Assembly: GCA_016649615.1 (NCBI GenBank) | Contig: JAENXK010000007.1 | Location: 1-39,936 of the forward strand | DNA: 39,936 nt | Reading direction: 5' to 3' | Source of the DNA: Thermoleophilia bacterium | GTDB lineage: Bacteria; Actinomycetota; Thermoleophilia; Solirubrobacterales; 70-9 | The notes under the pieces: model-generated | The model's database searches: none | Told to the model about the DNA's origin: nothing | Seen by the model: the letters and a program-made list of their open reading frames with translations, nothing else | Translations under genes and position numbers: made by a program | Shown here: in pieces, positions 24,474 through 34,172 of the stretch | Layout: every line of letters starts with the position of its first letter | How positions within the stretch are numbered: position 1 is the first letter of the stretch

Positions 24474-25235
24474 ATGAGCCAGCCCAAGCTGTTCACGTTG
24501 CCCGGATCCCACCCCGGCTACTCGGTCGCCCTGATGCTGGACTTCAAGGGGATCGACTACAGGCGGGTTGATCTGCTGCCGGTGATCCACAAAGGAGTCC
24601 TGCGTGCAGTCGGGTTCGGCGGCAGGACGGTGCCGGCGCTCAAGATCGGCGGCGAGAAGCTCCAGGGCTCGATCCTGATCGCCCGCGGGCTCGATCGCCT
24701 GCTGCCCGACCCGCCCCTGCTCCCGGGGGATCCGGGTCTGAGGGAGGCCGTTCTCGGCGCCGAGACGTTCGGCCACGATGAACTCCAGCATCCGATTCGC
24801 CAGATCATCTGGTGGCTGCTGAAACGCAATCGGGACGCGATGATGGGCTACCTCGAGGGTTCGAAAATCGGCCTGCCGGCCGGATTGGCGGTGAAGACCT
24901 CGAAGCCGCTGGTCGAGCTTGAGGTTCGGTTCAACAACGCCGATGACGAGAACGTCCAGGCGGTGCTGGCCATTCTGCCGGACCTGCTCGACCGCGCAGA
25001 CGCATACGTCCGCGAGGGGGTGCTCGGCGGCAAGAGTCCGAACGCCGCCGATTTCCAGATCCTGCCGGCGATCAGGCTGGCCCTGACCATGGAGGACCTG
25101 CGACCGTTCATCGAAGACCGGCCGATCGGCGAGGCCGCCCTGCGTCTGTTGCCCGATTTCCCGGGGACCCTGCCGCCCGGACTGCCGGACAATTGGCTGG
25201 CCCCGCTCAGGTCCGGCTCGCCCGAGACCGCCTGA
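24474..25235 (+). CDS. Glutathione S-transferase-like protein
   Basis: A 253-residue protein with a thioredoxin-like N-terminal domain (KLFTLPGSHPGYSVALMLDFKG, then TVPALKIGG with the cis-proline, then an ESS-like LQGSILIARGLD) and an all-helical C-terminal domain. No cysteine or CxxC is at the active-site loop; a serine or histidine (SHPGYS) is there instead. Thioredoxin-fold proteins of this shape in actinobacteria do not always use glutathione, so the cofactor is open. ATG at 24474 is preferred over an in-frame upstream ATG that would overlap coaX. It converges on folK with 5 nt between stops. Confidence 0.75.
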   Translation: MSQPKLFTLPGSHPGYSVALMLDFKGIDYRRVDLLPVIHKGVLRAVGFGGRTVPALKIGGEKLQGSILIARGLDRLLPDPPLLPGDPGLREAVLGAETFGHDELQHPIRQIIWWLLKRNRDAMMGYLEGSKIGLPAGLAVKTSKPLVELEVRFNNADDENVQAVLAILPDLLDRADAYVREGVLGGKSPNAADFQILPAIRLALTMEDLRPFIEDRPIGEAALRLLPDFPGTLPPGLPDNWLAPLRSGSPETA

Positions 25236-25240
25236 CCGGC

Positions 25241-25759
25241 TCAGGCCGGCTCAGAGGGTACGAGCGGGCCGGCCCGTCTGACCGCCTGACCTTCGGGCAG
25301 CACCGCCAGGGCGTCGGCCAGCCTCCGGCCGTCCGGAAGGCAGAGATCCGGATCGAGTTCGAGTAGCGGGGCCAGGACGAAGCGCCGGCCGGTGACTTCG
25401 CGGTGCGGGAGACGAAGCCGGTCGGACTCGAATTCGAGTCCCCCCATCAACAGAAGGTCGATATCGAGCTCACGCGGGGCGTGACGGGGCCGGCCCGCGG
25501 CCCGGCCGTGTTCAGCTTCGATCTCCTTGAGCAGGCCGAGCAACGGCTCGGGATCGAGCCCTGTCCGGACACGTACCGCGGCATTCAGGAAATCGGGCTG
25601 ATCGAGAATCTCGCCGACCGGCTCCGTCTCCCAGGCCGAAGAAACCGCCTCGACCCGGAGGCCCTTTCGCTCGATGCTCGAGATCGCCCCGGTCAGGTGG
25701 CCGAAGCGGTCGCCGATGTTCGAACCGAGTCCGAGATAGACGACTCTTTCCTTGCTCAA
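25241..25759 (-). CDS. folK: 6-hydroxymethyl-7,8-dihydropterin pyrophosphokinase
   Basis: A 172-residue folate enzyme that moves pyrophosphate from ATP to hydroxymethyl-dihydropterin. VYLGLGSNIGDR opens the protein, QPDFLNAAVRVRTGL follows, and the signature PRELDIDLLLMG contains the metal-binding Asp pair. LPHREVTGRRFVLAPLLEL is also typical. The start is TTG at 25759, whose last two bases are part of the folB stop (TTGA), so the two genes are translationally coupled. The frame continues upstream inside folB but has no other start that would fit. Confidence 0.95.
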   Translation of the reverse strand: MSKERVVYLGLGSNIGDRFGHLTGAISSIERKGLRVEAVSSAWETEPVGEILDQPDFLNAAVRVRTGLDPEPLLGLLKEIEAEHGRAAGRPRHAPRELDIDLLLMGGLEFESDRLRLPHREVTGRRFVLAPLLELDPDLCLPDGRRLADALAVLPEGQAVRRAGPLVPSEPA

Positions 25760-26163
25760 TCCGCAGCCCGTTTGAGCGTCAGATCGACGGCGGCACCGTC
25801 CATCGTCACCGGGATCGGAGGCTCCGGCTTGCTCGCCCTGACCCGGACCCGGCTCACTTCGAAACGGGACATGACCCGGTCGGCGATCACCCTGGTCAGC
25901 CGCTCGAGCGTCTGGTAGCTCTGCTCGGTAGCCGCGTTGATCAGCAGCGCGGTCACCTCGGCGTAGTCCACCGTTCCTGCGAGATCGTCGCTCACGGCGG
26001 CATCGCATCCCGCAAGGGTCAGGTCCAGGTCGAAGACCATCCGCTGGCCGACTTCGCGTTCGGCCGCGCCGACCCCGTGATGGGTATGGACCGAGACGCC
26101 GCGCAGCTGAACCACGACCTCGGGGTCCGGCCTGGCGGGATCTGGCGGCGCCGGTTCAGTCAT
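25756..26163 (-). CDS. folB: Dihydroneopterin aldolase
   Basis: A 135-residue folate enzyme that cleaves dihydroneopterin to hydroxymethyl-dihydropterin and glycolaldehyde. VVVQLRGVSVHTHHGVGAAEREVGQ is the N-terminal part, with the His-His-Gly of the pterin site. DYAEVTALLINAATEQSYQTLERL supplies the catalytic Glu/Tyr region, and the C-terminus has VRVRASKPEPPIPVTMDGAAVDL. A Pro-rich start of about 15 residues is extra. It begins 9 nt after the folP stop and overlaps folK by 4 nt. Confidence 0.95.
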   Translation of the reverse strand: MTEPAPPDPARPDPEVVVQLRGVSVHTHHGVGAAEREVGQRMVFDLDLTLAGCDAAVSDDLAGTVDYAEVTALLINAATEQSYQTLERLTRVIADRVMSRFEVSRVRVRASKPEPPIPVTMDGAAVDLTLKRAAD

Positions 26164-26172
26164 CGCTCCAAC

Positions 26173-26967
26173 CTACCGCGGAGGGACAGGTTCAATCGCC
26201 TCGGCCACCCGTAGCGCCTGGGCGACCGGGGCCACGTCGTGGACCCTGACCATCGCCGCACCGCCATTCATGGCCGCCAGGCAGGCCGCCACCGTTCCTC
26301 CCAGACGCTGCCCTTCGGGCGCACCGCGATCGAGCTTGCCGATGAAAGCCTTGCGCGAGGGACCTACCAGGACCGGCAGGCCGGTCTGCGCGAAGATCGC
26401 CGTGGACCTCAGCAGTTCAAGGTTGTGCTCGACCGACTTGCCGAACCCGATCCCGGGATCGATCCAGATCCTGGCCGGATCGATCCCGGCCCCGGTAGCC
26501 CGCTCGACCCGGCCGAGGAGGAAGTCCCTCACCTCGGCCGCGACGTCGCCGTAGCGGGGATCGTCCTGCATGGTCCGCGGGCTGCCCAGCATGTGCATCA
26601 GGACGACTTCGACTCCTCGCTCGGCACACAGGGCGGCCATTTCGGGGTCACCGCTCAGAGCGGTCACGTCGTTGACCATCTCCGCTCCGGCGGCGATCGC
26701 CGCCTCGGCGACCTCCGCCTTGGCCGTATCGATCGATATCGGTGCCGTCCCGGCCAGCCCCTCCACCACCGGCGTCACCCGGGCCAGCTCTTCGGCGGCA
26801 GGTACCGCCCGTGCCCCGGGTCTGGTCGATTCACCGCCGATGTCGAGCAGGTCGGCGCCCGCCGCGACCAGCCTGTGGCCGTGAGTAATCGCCCGGTCGG
26901 GATCGAGGAATTCACCGCCATCCGAGAACGAGTCGGGCGTCACGTTGACGATCCCCATGATCTTCAT
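26173..26967 (-). CDS. folP: Dihydropteroate synthase
   Basis: A 264-residue TIM-barrel enzyme that joins hydroxymethyl-dihydropterin pyrophosphate to p-aminobenzoate, the sulfonamide target. The signatures are GIVNVTPDSFSDGG (loop 1), LDIGGESTRPGA (loop 2), NDVTALSGD and IDPGIGFGKS, followed by GPSRKAFIGKL (loop with the pterin lysine). The length is normal. The ATG at 26967 has TAGATT 6 nt upstream and no Shine-Dalgarno sequence, suggesting its own leaderless promoter in the 49-nt gap after the amine oxidase gene. Confidence 0.97.
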   Translation of the reverse strand: MKIMGIVNVTPDSFSDGGEFLDPDRAITHGHRLVAAGADLLDIGGESTRPGARAVPAAEELARVTPVVEGLAGTAPISIDTAKAEVAEAAIAAGAEMVNDVTALSGDPEMAALCAERGVEVVLMHMLGSPRTMQDDPRYGDVAAEVRDFLLGRVERATGAGIDPARIWIDPGIGFGKSVEHNLELLRSTAIFAQTGLPVLVGPSRKAFIGKLDRGAPEGQRLGGTVAACLAAMNGGAAMVRVHDVAPVAQALRVAEAIEPVPPR

Positions 26968-26973
26968 CGGATC

Positions 26974-26979
26974 AATCTA
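26974..26979 (-). promoter_or_regulatory. -10-like hexamer for folP-folB-folK
   Basis: TAGATT lies 6 nt before the folP ATG. It would make the folate genes a separate transcription unit. Confidence 0.45.
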
Positions 26980-27016
26980 TTTCCTGAGAGCAGCGACGGG
27001 CTTCGGGCGACGGTGA

Positions 27017-28393
27017 TCAGCCGGCCTGCCCGGCAGTCACCTCGGTGGCGGCCCGCCTCCCGGACCGGATCGCACCCTCCATGTAGCCGGCCCACCGGCT
27101 GGAGGTCTCGGCTCCGGCCCAGTGGATCGATCCGACCGGCTGCCGCAGGGCGGATCCATGTGAGAACCAGGCCCCGGTGGGCATGAATCCGCCGTAGCAG
27201 CCCCGGGACCACTCGTCGGCAGCCCAGGCCTTGTCGACGTAGCCCTCCGGGTCGGCGGCCCGGTGGCCGAACAGCCGGGTCAGGCACTCGATCACGATCC
27301 GGCGCCGCTGGTCCTGCGGCAGGTCGGCGGCCCGGCGGGCCGCCGCTCCCTCGAGGAAGGCGAGCAGCACCCCGGGTGTGCCGCCCGGCGGCGAGTTGTC
27401 GAAAACGACCGAAACGGGACCATCGGCGCTGGCCGCCTGGCCGCAGAGCCCGTCCTCCCGCCAGAACGGTTCCGGATAGATCGCCATCGTCTTGACCACG
27501 GAGCCCTGGATCATCCGCTGGGTCAACCCGTCCCGGACGGCGGGCAGCGGCGGGTCGTAATCCAGCCTCCCGGCCAATGCCGGCGGCAGGGCGACAATCA
27601 CCTTGCGGGCAGAGAGCTCGACCGCTGCCCCTCTTTCGAGATCCTCGGCCGCCACCGTGACCCCCTCGGGTCCGTGTGAGATGCGTCGCACCGCCGTGTT
27701 CAGCCGGACCGACCCTCCCAGCGACGCGGCCATCCTCAGCGATATCAGTTGGGTTCCTCCCACGACCCGGGCCTCCTGCGAGCCTCCTTCCGAATCGAGC
27801 AGCAGTTCGATCGAACCGGCCGAGCGGATGTAGAACAGCACGTGCAACAGCGAGACGTCTTCGGGTTCGGCGGCCCAGACGGCCTCGATCGCGAGCCGCA
27901 TCATGTCCCGGGCGGTTCCGGTCCGGAGGTTCCGGCGGACCCAGGTGTCGAAGCTGATCCTGTCCCAGGCGGCAAGTTCGTCCTGCTTCCAGGGTGCCTC
28001 GGGGTCGACCCTGGAAGCCATCCGGTTGATCTTTGCGAGGGCCCGGCCGACTTCGGCCAGGGCGACCGGGTTCACCCTCGGGATGGTCCCGCTGTAGCTC
28101 CGGATCTTTCCCTTGCGCTCGAACAGGCTGCGGCCGGTTCCGTAGGTGGGAAAGGTCTCCAGCCCGAGATCCCCGATCAACTCGAGGATCCGGTCCTGGC
28201 CCGGCCCGACCCACTGGCCACCGAGTTCGACCACGACCCCGTCACCGATCGCTTCGTTCACGGTCCTCCCGCCGACCCGGTCGCGAGCCTCCAGGACAAC
28301 CGCATCGGTCCCGGCGGCAGCCAGCGAACGGGCGGCGCTCAGGCCGGCCAGCCCTGCGCCGACGACTGCGACTTCGGTCTCGATCGTGGTCAC
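27017..28393 (-). CDS. FAD-dependent amine oxidase family protein
   Basis: A 458-residue flavoprotein of the monoamine oxidase/NAD(P)-binding Rossmann type. The FAD-binding motif is VVGAGLAGLSAARSLAAAG near the N-terminus, with LEARDRVGGRT directly after. The C-terminal flavin motif is GSIHWAGAETSSRWAGYMEGAIRSG (positions about 428-452), which is the maoN/putrescine-oxidase-like ending. The middle domain carries the substrate site and is not specific enough to name the amine. The start is GTG at 28393, with GATAAT 6 nt upstream. It lies between ftsH and folP, where B. subtilis has coaX, hslO, cysK and pab genes. Confidence 0.88.
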   Translation of the reverse strand: MTTIETEVAVVGAGLAGLSAARSLAAAGTDAVVLEARDRVGGRTVNEAIGDGVVVELGGQWVGPGQDRILELIGDLGLETFPTYGTGRSLFERKGKIRSYSGTIPRVNPVALAEVGRALAKINRMASRVDPEAPWKQDELAAWDRISFDTWVRRNLRTGTARDMMRLAIEAVWAAEPEDVSLLHVLFYIRSAGSIELLLDSEGGSQEARVVGGTQLISLRMAASLGGSVRLNTAVRRISHGPEGVTVAAEDLERGAAVELSARKVIVALPPALAGRLDYDPPLPAVRDGLTQRMIQGSVVKTMAIYPEPFWREDGLCGQAASADGPVSVVFDNSPPGGTPGVLLAFLEGAAARRAADLPQDQRRRIVIECLTRLFGHRAADPEGYVDKAWAADEWSRGCYGGFMPTGAWFSHGSALRQPVGSIHWAGAETSSRWAGYMEGAIRSGRRAATEVTAGQAG

Positions 28394-28399
28394 GGCACG

Positions 28400-28405
28400 A
28401 TTATC
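28400..28405 (-). promoter_or_regulatory. -10-like hexamer for the amine oxidase
   Basis: GATAAT lies 6 nt before the GTG at 28393, in a 43-nt gap after ftsH. Confidence 0.45.
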
Positions 28406-28436
28406 GCCGCAAAGTCGGGCGGGAAGCCGAGGGCGG

Positions 28437-30416
<1,980 letters not shown>

Positions 30417-30513
30417 TTTGCCTCTGTGGGTGGAATGATCGGCCCTGCCGGCTGTTTCCGACAGAAATGCCGAAAGGTCAGCCTAGCAGGGAGATACCGG
30501 CGCCCGGTCCCGG

Positions 30514-31059
30514 TTAGAGAGTGGGAGCAGCGTCTTCAGGAAGCAAGGCCACGTAGTCGAGGTTTCGATACCGCTGGGCGTAGTCGAGCCCGTAGCCGAC
30601 TACGAAGGTATTGGGGATCTCGAAACCGGTGTACCGGATCGGAATGTCGACCCGGCGGCGCTCCGGTTTGGTCAGCAGAGAACAGACTTCAATCGACTTT
30701 GGATCCCGGGCCCGCAGATTGCGCATCAGGTAGTTGAGGGTCAGCCCCGAGTCGACTATGTCCTCGACGATCAGCACGTCCCGACCGTAGATCGGGTCGT
30801 CAAGGTCCTTCAGTATCCGGACCACGCCCGAAGAATCCCGCGACGATCCGTAACTGGAGACGGCCATGAAGTCAATCTCGCAGGGCACGGTCAGGCTGCG
30901 GAGAAGGTCGGCGATGAAGACGACCGCCCCCCGGAGCACGCCTACCATCACCAGGTCCCGGTCCCGGTAGTCGCGGCTGATCTCGGCGCCGATCTCTCCG
31001 ACCCTCCGCTGGAGGTCCTCGGAGCTGATCAGCACCTCCCCGATGTTTGCCTGGTCCAT
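30514..31059 (-). CDS. hpt: Hypoxanthine phosphoribosyltransferase
   Basis: A 181-residue purine-salvage enzyme that makes IMP, and usually GMP, from the base and PRPP. The PRPP-binding loop is VLIVEDIVDSGLTLNYL, the flexible loop carries FMAVSSYGSS, and LVMVGVLRGAVVFIADL is the N-terminal core. IRYTGFEIPNTFVVGYGLDY is the base-binding hood. The ATG at 31059 has TAGACT 7 nt upstream. It lies between tilS (49 nt) and ftsH, the same trio as in B. subtilis and many actinobacteria. Confidence 0.97.
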   Translation of the reverse strand: MDQANIGEVLISSEDLQRRVGEIGAEISRDYRDRDLVMVGVLRGAVVFIADLLRSLTVPCEIDFMAVSSYGSSRDSSGVVRILKDLDDPIYGRDVLIVEDIVDSGLTLNYLMRNLRARDPKSIEVCSLLTKPERRRVDIPIRYTGFEIPNTFVVGYGLDYAQRYRNLDYVALLPEDAAPTL

Positions 31060-31066
31060 CGCGATC

Positions 31067-31072
31067 AGTCTA
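31067..31072 (-). promoter_or_regulatory. -10-like hexamer for hpt
   Basis: TAGACT lies 7 nt before the hpt ATG at 31059, in the 49-nt gap after tilS. Confidence 0.45.
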
Positions 31073-31108
31073 TTTGTCCCGGACGGGACTGCGTTTTGGC
31101 CTGCCCGA

Positions 31109-32557
31109 TCAACGACCCTCCGGCCTGGCCGCGGTGATCCTCACCCCGGCGACCGAATCCGGCCGTATGCGGAACCGGTGCGAGAGGGCCACCCCGGCGA
31201 CCCATACGACCTCTTCCCCGGCCAGGACCACCGGAAGCGACCGGCGATCGGTGCGCGGAATCGAGCGGTCGGTAAACACATCCTGGAGGCTCTTCGAGCC
31301 CTCCATGCCGAGAGGCTGGATGCGATCGCCCCGGCGCCAGCCCCGGATCCGGATGCTCTCGCCGAGGGCGCCCCGGTCAACCAGGGCCCGTTCGGGAGCT
31401 CCCGGCTCGCGGTCGCTGCCGGTCGGGTCGAGCGGTGGTTCCACCTGGTCGGCCCGAACGGTCCAGCCTTGCCATTCGGCTTCCCCGGGGACTTCGATCG
31501 AGATCGCCCCGGCCGGTTCCGTGGACGAGCCGGCGGGGGCTGCCGCGCAAACGGAGATCCGGCCGGCCTCGATCAGGGCCACCGCTCCGCCCCCGAGATC
31601 GACCTGCCCTCCCTCGGAAGCACGGGCAAGCCGCACGATCCGCTCGGCCAATTCCCGGGAAACCGGTACCGGGCGGCCCAGCGTCCGCTCGGCGAGGATT
31701 CTGATCGCCCGCCGCCCCAGCGCCGGGTCGGCGTCCTCCAGCCCCCCGGCCGGCACCGCCGGCGAGGCCACTCCCCGCCCGGCAGAGCCGGCGTCCGCGG
31801 CGGGCTCCGCGAGGGCGTCATCGAGCAGCCGGGTTGCCAGTTCCTCGAGCAGCCGGCTGTCTTCGAACAGCTCTGCCTGGGTAGCGCCCATGTTCGCCCG
31901 GGCTCCGCGATTGATCCCGGTCAGGACCGGCAGGACTTCGTTCCGGATCCGGGCCCGGGCGTAGGCGGGGTCGTCGTTGCTCAGGTCATCGGCGAACTCG
32001 AGCCCGGCCGCTCCAGCCGCGCGACGGGTCTCGTCCCTCGAGAGTGCGAGCAGCGGCCGGATCACCCGGCCGCTGCGGGCCCTCATCGCCAGGAGCGGGC
32101 GCACTCCGGGCGAGGATGCCAGCCGGTAGATCAGGGTTTCGGCCAGGTCGCTGCCGGTGTGACCGACGGCGATCCAGTCGGCTCCGCGCTCGGCCCGGAT
32201 CCGCTCGGCGGCCGCGTAGCGCGCCCGGCGGGCCCAGTCCTGGAGGTTGCCGTCCCGCTCGGGAGGGCGCTCTATCACCAGTTCCAGCCCGAGACCCGCG
32301 CAAAGGCGTTCACAGATCGCCTGGTCCCGGGCGGAGTCGGACCGGAGGCCGTAGTTGAGGTGAACCGCGACCAGCCCCTGCGGCCCGAGGACCGCCACCA
32401 GCCCGGCGGTGAGCCCGGCCGAGTCGGGTCCGCCCGAGAGCAGGATCACCCCGCTGTCGCCGGGGTCGACGAGTCCGGAGGTCCGGATCGCTTCGCTCAG
32501 CCTTCCCGGCCCCCCGGACGGCCGATCGGACCCCGTCGGGTCCTCAGTCGGGCACAC
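31109..32557 (-). CDS. tilS: tRNA(Ile)-lysidine synthase
   Basis: About 482 residues. TilS attaches lysine to C34 of the CAU-anticodon tRNA-Ile so that it reads AUA. The PP-loop that binds ATP is LLSGGPDSAGL, with SGGPDS at 41-46. AVGHTGSDLAETLIYRLA and VRPLLAMRARSGRVIRPLLA are further core signatures. The C-terminal domain includes SIRIRGWRRGDRIQPLGMEG. The start is probably GTG at 32557, 14 nt inside the cyclase gene; the open frame extends further upstream but only antisense-like sequence is there. The Ala- and Gly-rich middle (about 285-330) is longer than in E. coli. Confidence 0.92.
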   Translation of the reverse strand: MCPTEDPTGSDRPSGGPGRLSEAIRTSGLVDPGDSGVILLSGGPDSAGLTAGLVAVLGPQGLVAVHLNYGLRSDSARDQAICERLCAGLGLELVIERPPERDGNLQDWARRARYAAAERIRAERGADWIAVGHTGSDLAETLIYRLASSPGVRPLLAMRARSGRVIRPLLALSRDETRRAAGAAGLEFADDLSNDDPAYARARIRNEVLPVLTGINRGARANMGATQAELFEDSRLLEELATRLLDDALAEPAADAGSAGRGVASPAVPAGGLEDADPALGRRAIRILAERTLGRPVPVSRELAERIVRLARASEGGQVDLGGGAVALIEAGRISVCAAAPAGSSTEPAGAISIEVPGEAEWQGWTVRADQVEPPLDPTGSDREPGAPERALVDRGALGESIRIRGWRRGDRIQPLGMEGSKSLQDVFTDRSIPRTDRRSLPVVLAGEEVVWVAGVALSHRFRIRPDSVAGVRITAARPEGR

Positions 32558-33731
32558 GGACCAGGAAAAGCGGAGTCGGCTCAGGGAAACCCTTGAGCTC
32601 GACGGCGCCGATTCCGTCGAGCGTGAGGTCCTCGTGGTCCTCGATCGAGTCGGCGACCCGGTCGGTGACCAGAACCTCTCCACCGAGGGCCCGGTTGACC
32701 ACGCGGTGGGCCAGATTGATCTGCCCGCCGAAATAGTCGCCGTCCCGGAAGACGGCCGAGCCATAGTGGATCCCGACCCGCGGCTTGGGCCGGTCGGGAA
32801 AGAGGGCCAGGAAACCGACCGCCCATTCGACCAGGGTCCCGGGGTCGGGCGAGACGACCATGACCTCGTCGCCGATCGACTTGACGATGTTCGCCTCGGG
32901 CGGGAGCGTCGCTTCGACCGTCTCGGTAAAACGCTCGATCACCGAGAAGGCCTCGGCGTCCCCCTCCTCCTCGGTGAAGCGGGTGAAACCGGTCAAGTCG
33001 ATGAAACAGATGGTTATCCGCACCTGGCCGAGTCCGTCGTCATCGCCGACCTCGATTTCGACGTGTCCGACCGTATCCTGCTCGATGAAATAGCGGACGT
33101 AGCGGTCGTGCAGGTACTCGAACAGGGGGGGCGACATCGGCGAGGTGGTCTCGACGATCTCGGCCAGTTCCTGGGCCATCTCGAGCGCCCCGAGTCCGTC
33201 ACGGATCATCGGCTCGTGGACGTAGAGATGGTAGAGCCGGACCTCGGCATCGGCGATCCGCCGGACCGACTGGGCATAGACCCGGACCAGTTGAAGCACG
33301 GCCTCGATCGGCAACCCGGCCTCGGAAACCCGGTTGATCAACCTGAGTGCCTCGACATCGACCGTGCTGAGGCTGCGCTCGCGCCCGGTCGGGGTGCCGA
33401 GTACGACCATTATGCGCTCGATCAGCGCCTCGGCGAGGCCGGTCTGTTCGGAGGCCTCGGAGATCGGCACTCCCTCGCCCCTGTCGGCAAAGAACTCCTC
33501 GCTGAACCCGAAGGCCAGCTTGCCGTCCCGGCCCGCCTGCTTCAGTTCTTCGAGCGAGTGGCCGCGCTCCCGCATCCTGGCGACCACCCGGGCCTGGGCC
33601 GCCGAGACCGGCGTCCAGCGGCCCTTGCGGACCGGAACGATCTTCGCGTCTGCCCACCTGGTCAGGGTCGCGGGCGAAACCCCTGCCCGGCGGGCGGCTT
33701 CGTTCAGGCTTATGCGCTCTTCCCCGGACAT
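32544..33731 (-). CDS. MerR-type HTH fused to a class III adenylate cyclase
   Basis: A 395-residue, apparently soluble protein. Residues 5-75 look like a MerR-type helix-turn-helix (SLNEAARRAGVSPATLTRWA, then a wing with KGRWTPVSAAQ). Residues 88-170 resemble the regulatory domain of mycobacterial cyclases such as Rv1264 (ISEASEQTGLAEALI, VDVEALRLINRVSEAGLPIE). Residues 238-395 are a class III cyclase. All six key residues are present: Asp245 and Asp288 (metal), Lys284 and Asp332 (adenine), Asn339 and Arg343 (transition state). This suggests an active cAMP-forming enzyme, but none of this has been tested. The gene overlaps tilS by 14 nt and has TAGCCT 8 nt before its ATG. Confidence 0.85.
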   Translation of the reverse strand: MSGEERISLNEAARRAGVSPATLTRWADAKIVPVRKGRWTPVSAAQARVVARMRERGHSLEELKQAGRDGKLAFGFSEEFFADRGEGVPISEASEQTGLAEALIERIMVVLGTPTGRERSLSTVDVEALRLINRVSEAGLPIEAVLQLVRVYAQSVRRIADAEVRLYHLYVHEPMIRDGLGALEMAQELAEIVETTSPMSPPLFEYLHDRYVRYFIEQDTVGHVEIEVGDDDGLGQVRITICFIDLTGFTRFTEEEGDAEAFSVIERFTETVEATLPPEANIVKSIGDEVMVVSPDPGTLVEWAVGFLALFPDRPKPRVGIHYGSAVFRDGDYFGGQINLAHRVVNRALGGEVLVTDRVADSIEDHEDLTLDGIGAVELKGFPEPTPLFLVRVPD

Positions 33732-33739
33732 CAGTCACG

Positions 33740-33745
33740 AGGCTA
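33740..33745 (-). promoter_or_regulatory. -10-like hexamer for the cyclase
   Basis: TAGCCT lies 8 nt before the cyclase ATG at 33731 and just after the amt-glnB terminator, so it could start the cyclase-tilS unit. Confidence 0.45.
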
Positions 33746-33754
33746 AGGCATGAA

Positions 33755-33784
33755 GCAGCGGGGCCGTCTCAACGGCCCCGCTGC
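33755..33784 (-). terminator. Strong hairpin ending the amt-glnB operon
   Basis: GCAGCGGGGCCGT and ACGGCCCCGCTGC form a perfect 13-bp stem around CTCA on the plus strand (TGAG on the minus strand). It lies 19 nt after the glnB stop on the minus strand. No long U-run follows, but this is the strongest stem in the window. Confidence 0.75.
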
Positions 33785-33803
33785 CCTGCCGGTCTCGGCT
33801 TCG

Positions 33804-34157
33804 TTACCCGTCGTGAGTCTGAGTCACTTCGTCTCCACGCTCGCCGGTCCTGATCCGGATCGCCTCGTCGATCGAGGTGACGAAGATCTTCCCGTCTCCC
33901 ACCTCACCCGTCCTGGCATGGCGCAGGATGGTCTCGACGATCAGATCCTTGTCGCTGTCGGCGACAACGATCTCGAGCTTCAGCTTCGGCCGGACATTCA
34001 CGGTGACCGTGGAGCCGCGGTACTGCTCGACGATCCCCTTCTGCCGCCCGGAGCCCTTGGCCTCCAGGATGGAGATCGAGGGGAACCCCCTCTCCAGCAG
34101 TTCGGTCCGGATCGGCTCGAACGCCTCGTGTCTTATGAACGCTTCGATCTTCTTCAT
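33804..34157 (-). CDS. glnB: PII nitrogen regulatory protein
   Basis: A 117-residue PII signal protein that senses ATP, ADP and 2-oxoglutarate and usually gates the neighbouring ammonium channel. ILEAKGSGRQKGIVEQYRGS is the start of the T-loop, and TGEVGDGKIFV and IRIRTGERGDE are the B- and C-loop signatures. Tyr46 is kept, but position 51, the tyrosine that is uridylylated or adenylylated in many PII proteins, is Val (YRGSTVTVNV). Control by that modification is therefore unlikely. It lies 15 nt after amt, with a GAGAGGGG Shine-Dalgarno region; amt-glnB pairs of this kind are normally GlnK-type. Confidence 0.94.
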   Translation of the reverse strand: MKKIEAFIRHEAFEPIRTELLERGFPSISILEAKGSGRQKGIVEQYRGSTVTVNVRPKLKLEIVVADSDKDLIVETILRHARTGEVGDGKIFVTSIDEAIRIRTGERGDEVTQTHDG

Positions 34158-34172
34158 CTGTCTCTGCCCCTC

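Noticed and set aside
26964-28214. 416-codon minus-strand frame overlapping the amine oxidase
   Set aside because: It is the same strand in another frame, Arg/Gly/Pro-rich, and the amine oxidase frame has the FAD motifs.
31043-33746. Plus-strand frames opposite tilS and the cyclase
   Set aside because: They are antisense to two genes with clear domains; composition is Pro/Gly/Arg-rich without motifs.
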